This document shows, one piece after another, positions 10,571 to 22,810 of a stretch of 64,000 nt of DNA. Under the pieces are notes generated by a model, which was not told the DNA's origin, did no database searches, and worked only from the letters and a program-made list of their open reading frames with translations. The position numbers were made by a program, and so were the translations under genes. The stretch covers positions 69,842,696 through 69,906,695 of the forward strand of contig CM060188.1 in the NCBI GenBank assembly GCA_030549335.1, given 5' to 3'. Position 1 is the first letter of the stretch. Every line of letters starts with the position of its first letter. Origin of the DNA: Pontederia crassipes. Lineage: Eukaryota; Streptophyta; Magnoliopsida; Commelinales; Pontederiaceae.

Positions 10571-10942
10571 GCAAACAAAAGCATTTATTTTTAGGTTTTC
10601 ATCAACTCCATCAAGGGCCTCAAACTCGTATCCAAATCCTTGATAGGGTCTCGCCCATATAATCTGATAGAGTCTCAGAAGTATCCCACTTCTCCCACCA
10701 CTAGCATCAAACCACCTTCCCACATAGTGAATGCCCACTACCCCACCTTCTGCCCAATAACTGTCAACTAACTGTCAGAGCATATCCTCTTTAGTTGCAG
10801 CACTTATTAGTTAGTTTATTTCTTTATTTCTATAAATATGTGTTTAGTATCTATTTAAGGGTATGTTTTGTTATTAGACTTTGTATTCTTGGAGGTTTGC
10901 CCACTCCATACGGGCAGTTATCTTTTCTCCATTTCTCCATCA
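10571..10942 (+). other. Leader or LTR-like sequence before the gypsy gag fragment
   Basis: Contains TATAAATA near 10834 and a run into the gag reading frame. Possibly the end of an LTR and leader. No PBS or LTR edge was found. Confidence 0.3.
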
Positions 10943-12088
10943 GACCTAATTGTCCAACAACTATCTTCCATTGCATCAAAATTAGAGTCTATTGATACAT
11001 TAGCAGCTGAAGTTGCAGCCCTCAAAGCTCAAACAAGTGCTCGTCAACATGAGGCAACCAGCTATACTGGCCAAGAGATAGGAAAGGTTGTTGAAATCGA
11101 CAGAGGCAAAGTTAATTGGACAACAGGAGATGATGTGGAAAGTCCATGGTGGCTCAAGCATCCTTCCCGACGTCCTCACACAAAAATGGAGTTTTCGAAG
11201 TTTGAAGGACGCGATCCTCGTGGTTGGATTCTTAAAGCTGACAAGTATTTTCGTTATTATCAAACTCCAGAGGATGCAAAAGTTGACATTGCTTCCATGT
11301 ATTTAGAAGGTGATGCTCTTAATTTATTTGCTTGGATAAACCATGAACGAATTGTTTTGTATTGGGAGGAGCTTGTCAAAGCATTGCAGTAAAATTATGG
11401 ACCGGCTGAATTTCAAAATCCCGATGAGCATCTTTGCAGCCTACGTCAAACAGGTTCAGTTCAGCAATATCGACAGGAATTTGCTAAAAGATCTTCCCAT
11501 GTTAGAAACTGGCCTGAACACTGTCTCATGGGAGTTTTTCTTAATGGCTCGAAAGAAGAGTTGAAAGCTGATGTTCGCATTCACAAGCCAAAAATCGTCT
11601 ACAAAGCTATGAGTCTAGCTCTTGAGTTTGAGTCAAAAATCAGCCTTTGTTAGGAGAATAAGTGTTCCAACCATTACAACCGACTTCACTCATCTCCATG
11701 TCCCACAAAAGCATCAACCTCACTTCTTTCACCTGGGGCTGGAACCACAATGACTGCAGCCTGTCCACCAGTGGTTGCACGCTCATGGGATGAAGAATGT
11801 CGTTCTCGGTTGGCTAGAGGTTCATGTTTTAAATGCAATGAAAAGTTCTTCCCAGGTCATCGTTGCAAAAATTCCACTTTTTCACTCATGGAGCTTGCTG
11901 ATTTTGAAGACACTATGGAGGAAGAAAATTTAATAGCAAAGAAGATCCTCCCTCAAACCATGCAGAGATCTCTCTTCATGCTATCTTGGGGCAAGGAGCA
12001 TGCAATACTATGAAGCTAAAGGCAAAATAGGATAGAGAGAAATTATTATTCTTGTGGATTGTGGTTCTACACACAACTTTATTTTTAG
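10943..12088 (+). pseudogene. Ty3/gypsy gag-protease fragment
   Basis: A gag reading frame contains FSKFEGRDPRGWILKADKYF, then MYLEGDALNLFAWINHE and LYWEELVKALQ, with a TAA at 11390-11392, after which the same frame goes on (NYGPAEFQNP, VQQYRQEFAKRSS, GVFLNGSKEELKADVRIHKP) to a TAG near 11650. Further on are a zinc knuckle CFKCNEKFFPGHRCK (about 11825-11868) and a protease active-site stretch LVDCGSTHNFIF (about 12050-12086). These follow the order of retrotransposon gag, zinc knuckle and aspartic protease of chromovirus-like gypsy elements, with DCG where DSG is common. The sequence stops matching at about 12088, so RT, RNase H and integrase are lost. Confidence 0.85.
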
Positions 12089-13833
12089 GCCTCTTTCGAT
12101 TTTCTTAATTGTGGCATGCAATAAATAATCCTAGAAGTTTGTTATGAAAATAATTACTTCTTCTTAGATAACAATCAATTCATAAATTATAAAATCAAAG
12201 GAAAGCATTAAACACGACTTGCATACTAATAAAAATTCAACTAAACTAATATTAGGAAAACTCCAATACACAAATAGGGTTCAATTAAGATGATCCTAAT
12301 AAAATATTGATCTAATGAAAACAATATCAAATCTAAGGAAAATGTTCAGGAGAAGAAAACAAAGAAACTCTTGCAAATGTTATGCACGTCCTCTTTCGAG
12401 TTTTCGGCGAAGCTTCGCTATCGTTCCTAAACTTCTCCTCTTATTAGCCTTCAAACCTATGCTCCAGAGATTATTTTATAGGTCCTTTTTTGTCCCCTTT
12501 TATATATTTCCACGACCCCTAAAGGAAGAAATCAAAATTCTATCCGAAAAGGAATAAAATCTGGCTTCTTCTTCTTAATTATTTTGTATATTCTTTTTCT
12601 TCTCTCTTATCTTACTGATTTAGTTGTTGCAGGACTTGAGTGAATTTATATTGTGACAGTTCTTTTCTTCTCTTATCTTACTCGTATCCAAAACTAACTG
12701 TCACAACTAATTTTAAATCCTTTGGATAAATTTATATCTCACGCATTCTGATCAGACGTTAATTTTTTTCTAATACTTGGTTTTGCAGAAATTATTTGAA
12801 AATTATATCACAACCAATCCTTTATTCTATTGGTTTTTAGATTAAGTTAATTAGTCTTTTAATTTCATTTAGTTAGTTAATTAATTGTCATTTTAATTAT
12901 TTTATTTTTATGGAGTCATCTGATTAATATTTTATTTTGGGCAAGGAGAGAGATTTGAATAATTACTTTTTTGGCCATGTCGACACGGGCGCGCTGCGAC
13001 TATTTGCTGGAAGTTTACGTTGGGTTACGTGAATAGTAGAAGATGCCACCTGATGACATCGCATTCCATTAGTCTCACATGCATACGTGGCAGATACATA
13101 GCAACCTTTGACACTTGTCATCACTTAACTACCAACGTGACAAAACACTAGGCGCCAAAGGCACAAGACAACCTGGCCACAAAGTCCACTCACCTGTCGG
13201 GAGCAAAAATCCAATGACATCACCTGACACCCAGAGAATCTCTAAGCTCCGACATCGAAATGACCTTACGGGAGCAATTGAACAAGTCGGGCCACTGTGC
13301 ATACACGAACCGTTGAAGTTGGCACCCGACTTGACACTTCAGCAGGAGCAATACCATTTGCACCCGGATTCCAATCTAAGTGGCTGTTCAGCACAGGTAA
13401 GTTCACGGTCATTCTTCATCTATAAATACTTACTTTTCTTTCATTTGAAGGTCAGACACGAAACCGATCTCGAACCTCCGTTTGCACCCCTCTCCTTTCT
13501 TCCTTTGCGCCGAACTTGCTCTGACTCCATACTGGCCGCCAACTTTCCCTCTCTCTGTGTCATTTGCGGCCGAGACGTCAATCTTCCATGACATTGCGCC
13601 ACTCTCGTTCTAACAGCCAAGAGCCACCTTTCACGGCCGAGACTCATCAGTCTTCACCGAGGTTCATCGACGTTTCTTCATACGGGTCGAGTCTCTCTTC
13701 ACCGACATATATATATTGCGGCCGAGGATTTCACCAACAACTGTACGGTCAAGACCTCACTTCCTTCAAGCATTGCACCACACCGCGACGCCACCTTTCT
13801 TCCTATCTCTACACAGTGATGTTTCATTTTTAG
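12089..13833. other. Unassigned sequence, possibly decayed LTR material
   Basis: 12089-12990 is AT-rich and shows only a short direct repeat of TTCTTCTC..TTATCTTACT near 12597 and 12667. 13000-13830 is less AT-rich with a possible TATA (CTATAAATA, about 13419-13428) followed by a pyrimidine-rich leader. It could be a promoter or LTR leading into the Athila-like remnant. I see no reliable gene. Confidence 0.35.
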
Positions 13834-15410
13834 ATGAGGCGATCTGCTAATATCTGGAGGGGGCATCGCGATCGACGACATCCGAACGCCCAGCCCGTGA
13901 CACAATCTTCGCAATTAATTTCATATTCGGGAGATTATTATTGGACCAAGCCCGCCTATCAGGATCATTTTGAAAGAATGTCCGCTATACGAGTCCATGC
14001 CACTAGATTTTCAGACACCAAAATACTCAGGGAGTATAATTTATTTATTGATATCCATTTATTATTCTCCTAGGTAGGCCTTTCTGAATTTGTTCAATAG
14101 TGGTGGCCGACTTATGAAGTCCTTACTATAGAATTTTTGTCATATCTCGAGGTCTTCAATTTAGATGGTCGATAGTATGATCAGCCTCACATTTCTTTTC
14201 AACTATATGGGTGACCTTTCACATTGACTCTAGAAGATTTTAATAGTATTTATGGATTTCCCAACTATGGGGCTCGTTCTGTTCCTACTGACTTTGATGC
14301 TAAAGCTTTTTGGAAACAGATAAGAAGACAGATTAGTCTGGAGCACAGCTAAGGAAAGCACAATTCAAAATCTTGTTCTGCGCTTTGTCCATCGCATGCT
14401 TAACAACACCCTTAACGGACGAAGTGACATGATGGAGTCATCTCAGAGGGGGAATTATCTTTGATCCACAGCATGCTCCATTGGACACAGGTCAATGTCA
14501 GCACCTTCCTCATCCATTGTCTTCAACACCTTGCTACTCATCGGAGCGGCATCATCAATATGGGCGCTCTTATCACGCCAATAGCTTAACACTTCAGACT
14601 CGATTTGGATGATCTTGAAGCTGTCCCGAGAAGTGCCCACCTCAACCGACGAACCATTCTGGCCATGGGCCTCGCCAAGACCAATAGTGCAGGAGATAAA
14701 ATTTTTATTTTTAAAGAGGGTGATCTGGAGGTGCCTGTAGTGATCGAAATGCATTTACACCAATTAATCCTGATATTTGGCTACTTTTTAGGTAGGTCGC
14801 AGCTCCAGTGGTTCCACCTACAGGACCGTCTACATCTATCGGACAGCCACACCAGGATGAGTCACTCTGTTGGTTTGATTCTACTGATTATGCGACAGCC
14901 CAACAGACCTTTAGCAGCCACAGTCTAGGCTACATCACCGATAGCTTCCCGACATGAGGCATCTGCCCATTCACCACATATGCCGGTGCCTTCTCCCATG
15001 CCATCTTCAGCACATGAGAGTTATCGGCCACTCCTTATGAGGAACTAGACTCAATGGAAGAATCTACTGCCCCTTCATAGAACCTGTGCGAAATCACTTT
15101 CTAGCACTTGAGCCCACTTTACTTCACCCCCCGGAGTAGACTTACTATCCACCTCCGCCACCTCAGTCTAACTATGCTTCCATGCAAAGCCTCTAGGAAT
15201 TCATGTACGATGAGCAACTTCGCTAGGCAGGCGAGTTGCACGCTATTCGAGAACAATAACTCCAACAAGCCCAAGTCGAGCAGACTTTAGGGATATGCAG
15301 GAGCGCTTCGAGTCCCGCCAGGATCAAGATGTCTACATGATGAGACGCATCCATGATTATCATATGCACCAAGGACATTTCGGCTACCACCCACCTTCGC
15401 CGCACGCAGA
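13834..15410 (+). pseudogene. Athila-type ORF1 remnant
   Basis: Broken reading frames contain motifs ordered as in the plant Athila ORF1 family: HFERMSAIRVHATRF (about 13960-14015), GLSEFVQ..WPTYEVLTIEFLSYLEVF (14070-14160), ISFQLYG..FTLTLEDFNSIYGFPN (14185-14265), GARSVPTDFDAKAFWKQI (14268-14325), then LVLRFVHRMLNNTLNGR (14375-14420) and a C-terminal RRIHDYHMHQGHFGYHPPSP (15340-15400). Stops and shifts occur throughout (for example TAG at 14071 and 14098). The function of the intact protein is not established. A 3' LTR at 16497 and the spacing fit the 3' part of an Athila/Tat-group element whose pol region is missing. Confidence 0.65.
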
Positions 15411-15516
15411 TAGTAAATCCGGTTGTGTCCTTTTCCTTTTTCTTTTCTTTATTTTTTATTTCTTTATTTTTCTCTTTTATTGAGTCTGTATCCTTTTCCC
15501 TTATTGGCCTAACACT

Positions 15517-15550
15517 GAGGACAATGTCCGATTCAAGCTTGGAGGAGTTA
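15517..15550 (+). other. Internal purine-rich PPT-like motif
   Basis: GAGGACAATGT followed by CAAGCTTGGAGGAGTTAG comes right after the ORF1 remnant. It resembles the motif before the 3' LTR at 16461-16496 and the one at 38585-38614. Confidence 0.5.
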
Positions 15551-16460
15551 GTTTGCATTTCATGCATTGCATTCTTCTTTATTTTTCTCTATGTATGCAT
15601 TTATATCAAAAACCCAAAAAAAATTGAAAATTTATCAAAAACACCATTGCATGCATTTATTTTGTGAATGCTTTTCTCTCTTATCACTTGTTGTTTCAGA
15701 ACTTATGGACTATGTGCCTATGCTAAGTAGAACTATGGATGTCTAGACTACAAAATCATGTTCATGCCTTTTATTTCTAGTTAAGTCTTGATAGAAGTAG
15801 CCGTTTTCTCTCTTTGAGCTTAAAAAAATGTGTTGAGAAAAAAAAATTTGAATAAAGTTATGTGTAGCTACAAAAGTATTATCCGGAACCAAGATGTATT
15901 CGGATAATTAGATCCGTAGGGGACCTAAGGGCAACTGCTCTGATATCCGTCGATAAAAAATCTGCTACAATGACCATCTTGTGGAATATGGAGAAGCATA
16001 GGAGTACTGAATCATGGCCAAGTTCGAACTCTTCATTTAGAACCTTAGTCGTTCGGGCAAGTAAACTCGATGGGTGTCTTATCACCTGTTGCCCTAAGGC
16101 CATCTGGTCTGGGAATCATCAATCCAAAGTCCGCTACATGGACTTCCTTGTGCAATCCCGCTTGAAGATTAGAACTTTTGAAATGATTGAAAATAAAAGT
16201 GAAAAAAAAAGAAAAAGAAAAGTTTTAACCTCAATTAATACTTATGTGTTCAATATTAATGCTATTATTTGACAGATTATTTATTTTTTCTACAAGATTA
16301 AATTTAATATTGTTTAAGTATGTGTAGCATTCAGACCCTCTATGAAGCTTAGTGTATGGAAAGTAGTAAGATGCTGAGTAGTAGGTGTGTAGAAGAACGG
16401 TGAGAAAATTAGTCAATTGATATGATGGAATTTGTTCTTGAGCTTTGTTTTGAAATTTTG

Positions 16461-16496
16461 CTTGAGGACAAGCAAGACTTTAAGCTTAGGGGAGTT
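16461..16496 (+). other. Polypurine tract before the 3' LTR
   Basis: CTTGAGGACAAGCAAGACTT then AAGCTTAGGGGAGTT ends exactly at the LTR start (TGATGC at 16497). This is the layout of the plus-strand priming site in Athila/Tat-type elements. Confidence 0.7.
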
Positions 16497-16714
16497 TGAT
16501 GCATGCAAAATATAATATATTTTAGTCTATTATTTTAATTAATATTTTTGTAATTTGATCAGGCATCGTTTTAGATTATTTCTAGTCATTATTCCGAATT
16601 TATCGATTCTGATTATTAAGTTTTTGAATATTTTAATTGTGGATGAATTAATTAAATAATGGAGATTACTTTGAAGGATTAAGACTCAAAAGCCAATTCA
16701 TGCATGATCGACAT

Positions 16715-17275
16715 TTTATCATTGGGTGCAAAACATGGAGAACAACCAAAGAAGCCATCATTAATTAATATTTTATCAACTGCTATCGGTCGTGATCTAC
16801 GTCAATGCTTTATCTTTAGCGGTCGATAAGTCTTCATCATCAGGGCAGCCAATCATGAAGTCATTGAGGGATACCCGAGTGCAAAAGGGGCCAAACTCAC
16901 CATCATTAACCAAAATCCTATCCATCATTAGGCGCCACAGCAATGAGAAGCTTTTATCATTAACCAACATTCAAATTTACAACCGTAATCCATATAAAAA
17001 AGGAATTTCATTGGGCGCAAGGCATCATCATTAACAAGATCATGAAGATTATCGATCGTAATATCCAGCCACGAAGAGAATCATTGGGAGAAGAAATTTT
17101 ATCCTTAACCAATACTTATTAAGTATCATCGACCATTAACCAATCATTGGGCGCAAAATACAATCATTAACCATGGTGATGATACATTTGGTAGCCGAGA
17201 ATAAAGAGGAGTTTATCACTAGGCGCCAACGGATAAGTTTTTATCATTAACCAAAGTTTCATCAACATTATTGGT
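16715..17275 (+). repeat. Irregular tandem motif array in LTR U3
   Basis: Variants of CATTGGGCGCAA (or CATTAGGCGCCA) alternate with ATCATTAACCAA about seven times upstream of the TATA box, spaced about 60-100 bp. Their position in U3 suggests repeated promoter elements. Confidence 0.7.
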
Positions 17276-17366
17276 CGAGATTCAAAGGACGTAAAGTTTA
17301 TCTCTGCCAAGTTAAACTCGGTCGTATGATATTATCGAACGTGATTGACATGAAGATTGTCCGCAC

Positions 17367-17377
17367 CTATAAATATA
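17367..17377 (+). promoter_or_regulatory. LTR TATA box
   Basis: CTATAAATATA lies about 870 bp inside the LTR and just downstream of the motif array. Confidence 0.65.
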
Positions 17378-18414
17378 GGAGGAAGCCATCGTCACGATTC
17401 GTGCTTTGAAGTCCATATTTCTTTCATAGTAGAGTCGTGAGCTCTGAAGGCTATGATCGAGAGGAAAGATGTGCGACGGCTGAAAGTTGATCACGTCTCT
17501 GATCAAGTACGAGAGGCTACCGATTGTCTGCCCAGATTTGAGATCTCTGCTTTTGCCATGAGTGTAATTCTTCCTATTTTCATCATTTGTATTCTATTAT
17601 CTCCCCAAATTTTCTAGGATGAACTCCATGTTTTTAGATCTTTTATTTTAGGGGATTATTAATTGAAGGAAAATTATTTAAACACTATTTTATTTGTTCT
17701 AACTTTTTTGATTAATTATTAATTGTACTTAATGCTTTTATGTTAATTAATTAAAATTTTGAATTAGGCTATATTATTTTGTGGAGTGTTTAATTTCAAA
17801 ATTCCTGATGCTAATTTTAATTGATTTTATATGAAATTAATAATTGACATAAATTTGATAACTAGTGTGTGGAGAATCAAGTTTGTGTGGTCTGTTAATC
17901 TATACTAGTTTGTGGAGTGATTAATAATCTAGGAAATTTAATTTAATATATCTTAATTTTAATATGATTTGATGGGATGTCAGTTGTGGAGACTTTAATT
18001 ATTATTAAATTAAGATAGTTTTGCATGCTTATGTTGAGGAGATACTAGTTGTGAAGACCGCAAGTTGATCATGTTAGATTACTACCTTAAGGAGACTCTA
18101 ATCTATCTTTAAAGATTAAATTTATTTTTTATGCTTCAAATATTTATCCTGATCTATTTTCGTCCTAAGGACTATCTTTAACAAAATTATCTTATATTAT
18201 TATTATTATTATCGTATTTTCTCTATTTTATTTTATAATTACAAAACTTATCTTCAAAATCTATGTTTTTTCTTCTTTTATTAATTTATAAATTCATATA
18301 TTGAATTAATAATATTTCTCATGGGTTCGACACTCTTTACTCTTATTATTATATTACTTGAGCGACTAGTGCACTCGCTAGTTGATTTATTTTGCTACAT
18401 CATTTTACGCATCA

Positions 18415-19570
18415 ATCATACACAAGATTCACATGAAATTATTGTTAAACAGCTAATAAGAAACACATAAATCTATTCAGCTATGATAAAAGTTACTACT
18501 CCTTTGGCACCACAAGAGGTAAAATCGTAAAATCAATAGCTTAAATTCAAATTTAAATATTCAATGGAAAACCAATGTTCAAAAAATAAACTAACTCCAA
18601 AAATTTTGGCCGCATGCGTAATTCGTCCAGACGTCATATATAATAGTTCATATATATCTCATCACAGACAATTAACTTCAAAACTTTAATCGTCATTGGC
18701 AATTATAAGGTCATTATTGGCAATTCAACAAATAGCTAAAAGGGTGGGACATATGCCCAAAACGGTGAGTCACAAGCTCGCTCTCTAACCAAAATCACGA
18801 GCTAAATGCTTGTAAACCATAGCTCCACTATAAATTAAATATTTTTTAAAATCTTTCAAAACATTCTTCAAGCTAGTAATTCGTATAAGAAAATTAATGA
18901 AATACAAGGTAACTAAAACAATGTTCATGCCTTTCACTCATGACCAATCTCTGTCCCTTTATATTTCTTATTTCAGGCCAAGCAAGCAAGCAAGTATGAC
19001 TTTCATTCAGTATCTGCAAAAATCTATGAAAGGGTGAGCATCAAGTGAGTCAAAGAACTACCTCAAGTATTAAAACCATTGCGAAAATCAACATCTTTAT
19101 TTATAAGAAATATTCCAAAATCTTCTCGTTCTTCGGAAGGGAACTCATTCAAAATGAACGTCATGTTTGCACATGCATGGTAACAACAAAATATCATAAA
19201 CCAGGGAAACATAATTAAATATGGATATCCAATCTCCTCAGTTGAGAAGTCAATCTCTCCCCTCATATCCCATTGACACAGGGTGGTCGTTCTAATTCTG
19301 TCTTTCATATCCATTGACGCAGGACGTTGAACTACCCCTCGTATTCCATTGACACCGGGCTTGTATCTTTTCTTTCCATTTCTCATCCCATTGACATAGG
19401 ATGGTTGTTCTAACCTCATCCCCCGTATCACTATATTAATCGGGCTGTTAAACCTGCCCTTCGTACCCCATTGACAAAGAGCATACCGAGCCCCAATCAG
19501 TCTATCCGGAGTTGGCCAATCCTCCGAGGTGAAAACACTCCTCCTTATGCAGGTTTTACATGTAATGCAT
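18415..19570 (-). mobile_element. LTR-like block cut by the CACTA end
   Basis: It contains phrases of gypsy-type LTRs (GGTGAGTCACAAGCTCGC) and at about 19245-19480 a short tandem array with CCCATTGACACAGG-like units. No clean LTR edge is visible. It stops at the CACTA terminus. Confidence 0.4.
19245..19480. repeat. Minisatellite with CCATTGACACAGG core
   Basis: The core appears at about 19267, 19310, 19346, 19387 and 19468 with changing spacers, unit about 40-80 bp. Confidence 0.75.
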
Positions 19571-20273
19571 CACTACAAAAAAAATCACTTTTTCAATAGC
19601 TTGGGCCATTGGAAATTGTCAAAAATTTGTCAAAAAGGTAAGTTTGTGATGGATATTCTGATAGGAGAGAACCGTCAGAAAATTACTCATTGCAAACATT
19701 TTCTGACGGCTCTATCAAAACCGTCGAAAGTTCTCACGGACCGAGCCGTGCGAAACATTTGCCACGACTTTAGCTATGGGATAGTTCCTACGGCTTGGGC
19801 TGCGGGAAACACCTTCCCACAGCTAAAGCCGTGGGAGTTCCCACGGCCCAAGCCTTGGGAGGTTCTCACGGCCCAAGCCGAGGGAAGTTCTCATGGCTAA
19901 AGTTGTGGGAAACATTTCCCAAGGCTTGGGCCGTGGCAAACATTTTCCATGGCTCAAGTTGTCGAAAAGTTTTTTCAAATATGAAAAAAATGCCCACAAC
20001 TGGCTCAGGCACCCGCAACTTGATCCAGCCACCTGCAGCAATCTGCCCGGCCACCCACAACTTGATTCGGCCGCCCGTAGCAATCCGCTTGGGCGCAGCC
20101 TGATCGGTAGCCCGTGGACACTCGATCGGCTGCAAGCAGCTTGACCCGGCCACTTGGCAGCCAATCGGTCATCTAGCGGCCAATCACCCGCAACTTGATC
20201 GGCCACCGGACGAGAGATCCGACCACGGGAGGGTGGATCAGGCCGCCCGCAGCCCGATCGATCGCAAGGAGGG
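19571..20273 (+). mobile_element. CACTA (En/Spm-type) transposon left end
   Basis: It starts CACTACAAAAAAAATCAC, the terminal inverted repeat type of plant CACTA transposons, preceded by CAT as possible 3-bp target duplication. The following 350 bp holds subterminal repeats in both orientations around CCCACGGC / GCCGTGGG with TTCTCACGGCCCAAGCC. After that come GATCGG-rich units. No transposase is visible and no matching right terminus was found, so only one end is supported. Confidence 0.75.
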
Positions 20274-22130
20274 TGTCACGACCCCGATTTAAACTAGAGT
20301 TCACGACTCATTACGTACGATCAAATAAAGATTAGAAGGAATGCAAAAATGTGATGAAATATTTTTTACAACACAAGAATAAAAATATATCATTAAACAA
20401 ATTACATAATATGTGATGATCATTTCAGAGCAAACCAACTTTCTTAAGTTTTACATTTCATCCAAAGGTGTTTGCCTCCTTACAAGATACAAAATGACAC
20501 TTCTATATACAAAATTAGCTCTCTCGACATCCTAATAAAATGACGCAAGAGTAACTTCCTTCAATACCTTAGCATCAACAGATATACTCCGTACAAGGAT
20601 TACCGACTCGCGCTGTCCAAACAAGTATATTAATCTGAAAATATTAAAAACAACATAGTGAGCTAAAATAGCTCAGTATGTTGATAACTCATAAGCTATG
20701 TGTTACCATCTAATTAATTCGGGGAGATCTAAAATACATGCATTAATCATAATATCGAAATCAATATTTTCATACATTTAATAAATACATATATAATATT
20801 CCAAATCAAAATCATCACACTTAATTTACAATCATTGTCATTTAAACATATGAATTATATGTATGCAATGCAATGCTCTGTATGTACGGATCACCAACTG
20901 GCCAGTGTCGGTAGGTGGACTCTAGAGGTGACTCCCATTGATGTAGCACTTAACTCCATTCTACCTCATCCCTTTCGAAGATAATTCCTATCATATAGCG
21001 ATAGGTGGATGCTAGAGGTGACCCCTACGGATTCTAGAGGTGGTTCCCATCGCGACTTCTCACGATGTAGCACTTATCTCATCTCATCACTGGGAACAGA
21101 ATGATGGATTGGCTTCTAGAGGTGGCTCCCATCGTGATAAGCACTTAGTCCCAACCATCATATATGCATATGCATAATTCATCATATAACAATTGTTGTA
21201 TCTCAATATCAAAAGATAAATCGTATCAAATACCATTTCAAATAGAACAATATTGCACTTCTCGTAATCCATTCATATCATATCACTTATGATTTTCAAA
21301 TGTGCAATCATACAATCATTCAAATATCCAAAACATATTTAATACATATAATAGTCGATGTCACACCGAATTTAAAAGAAGTGAATACATAGAGTAGGAA
21401 AAACCAACTTACCTCTTATGACAATATCGAAAGACTTTTCCCTTTTTCCTTTCCCCTGTTACCCTTCCAATATTATAACATTTTTATCAATACTATGGAG
21501 TGTATGCCAACATGTCCTACAGGGACACAACAATAATCAATGCAATATACCCCTCATGCCTCTAGCCTTATAACTTAATTAATTTGTCAATCATAAGAGT
21601 TTATCTTGTACCCTGGCAGATTGCATACCTTGTGAAATAAAATTCATATATCTTAATATAAATAATAACATTGAATGATTCCAATGTTACTTAAAACCAT
21701 ATTACAGAAGCCTTAATGTGTCAAAGTTTCATTGTTCTCAGCAAAATCAATATTCAGCCTAACTTTGATGTTGTTTTTATGTTCTGACAGTCTGTTAGTT
21801 CTAATTTTTTTCTGAAACTAGACTTTCTATGATACAAATCATAAAATTCCTGGAGCTCATCACTGTTGTAATGAGCAAAATAAATTTAACAAATACTAAC
21901 ATACTCTGCCTAGGTTTCATTCTAACAAATTGAGGAAGTTTGGGTTAACAATTTATAACTTTCCCTCGACATAACCTTTTCTAATGATTCCAACTCTATA
22001 TGAAACTTAACATCCGCATATTTCGTATCCTAAATTATCAAATAATTCTATGACAATTGGATTTAATACGTAATTTACAAGATCAGTAGCAGTTTTAGAG
22101 CATAGAAAGATGAGCACCTTAAAGATAGCA
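20274..22130 (-). mobile_element. Gypsy-type LTR (probable solo) inside the CACTA end
   Basis: The left edge TGTCACGACCCCGATTT is the reverse of a common gypsy LTR 3' end. Inside are a TGAGCTAAAATAGCTCAGTA motif, a tandem array at 20895-21150 and a reversed TATA-like TTTATAA near 21955. GATCGGCC-type repeats lie on both sides (to 20270 and from 22140), as if one array was split. That gives a size near 1.86 kb, like the other LTRs here. The right edge is inferred. A 5-bp target duplication was not found. Confidence 0.5.
20895..21150. repeat. Minisatellite with CTAGAGGTG core
   Basis: TCTAGAGGTG(A/G)CTCCCAT-type units occur at about 20920, 21013, 21040 and 21114, with ATGTAGCACTTA links, inside the LTR-like block. 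Confidence 0.8.
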
Positions 22131-22340
22131 CCTTAAAGGCCGGAAGGAGGTCAGATCTCGATCGGCCATCGAGCAGCCAGATCCAACCACCCACAGCCCG
22201 ATCGGCCATAGGGCGGTCAGATCCCGACCCACAGCCCGATTGGCCGTCGGGAGGCCAGATCCGACCATCCGTAGCATGATCGGCCGTCGGGCTGTTAGAT
22301 CCGATCGCCGACAGCCCGATCGGTTTCTGGTCGACATAGG
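22131..22340 (+). repeat. GATCGGCC-type array
   Basis: AGCCCGATCGGCC / GATTGGCCGTCGGG units recur with CAGATCCGACC links. The same phrases occur at about 20090-20265, so this is probably the continuation of the CACTA subterminal array. Confidence 0.7.
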
Positions 22341-22480
22341 AGGTTAAATCAGGATAAATAGTTATATATAAAGTTTTATTGTGGGGGTGGGGGGGTCAGG
22401 GGTTTGGGGAGGGGGGTGATTACTAATCTAAACTGAATGTAAAGAGATAAAGAAACCAAATAAAATCCGTGTTTTAATGG

Positions 22481-22810
22481 TAGGGGTGTTCACCGGTTTG
22501 GTTCGCCCCGGTGAACCTAACGAACCGACTTAGTTTGGTTCAAGTCGGATTGGTAGTCGGGTCAAATCCGACCCGAACTTGACCCGACTAGGGGGCCGGC
22601 ACCCCCTGCCAGCTCGCACGCCAGCAGTTGGTGGGGGCGCCGGTCCCCCTTTTCCTCCTCGCAACGCGTGAGGAAGAAAAAGGGGGTCGGCGCCCCACTT
22701 TGCTAGCTCGCGCGCTGACGAGAGGGGGGCCGACCCTCCTTTTTCCTCCTCTCTGGCGTCGGCGGCGAAGGGATGGGGGCGTCCCCCCTTTCCCCTCCGA
22801 CAAGTCTCAT
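22481..22810. repeat. GC-rich repeat block starting TAGGGGTGTTCA
   Basis: It begins TAGGGGTGTTCACCGG, similar to termini of some plant hAT-type non-autonomous elements, then has GGTTCAAGTCGG phrases and two or three imperfect units of GGCGCC/GGCCGAC with CCCTCCTTTTTCCTCC. No matching right terminus or 8-bp duplication was found. Apparent frames on both strands are products of the repeat. Confidence 0.4.

Larger units (their letters stand above)
16497..18414 (+). mobile_element. Athila-type 3' LTR (1,918 bp)
   Basis: It begins TGATGC and ends GCATCA, a 6-bp terminal inverted repeat. It is preceded by a PPT and contains a TATA box (17367-17377). Near its right end is TGGGTTCGACACTC, a phrase typical of the LTR ends of this group. 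No matching 5' LTR was seen upstream. Confidence 0.8.
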
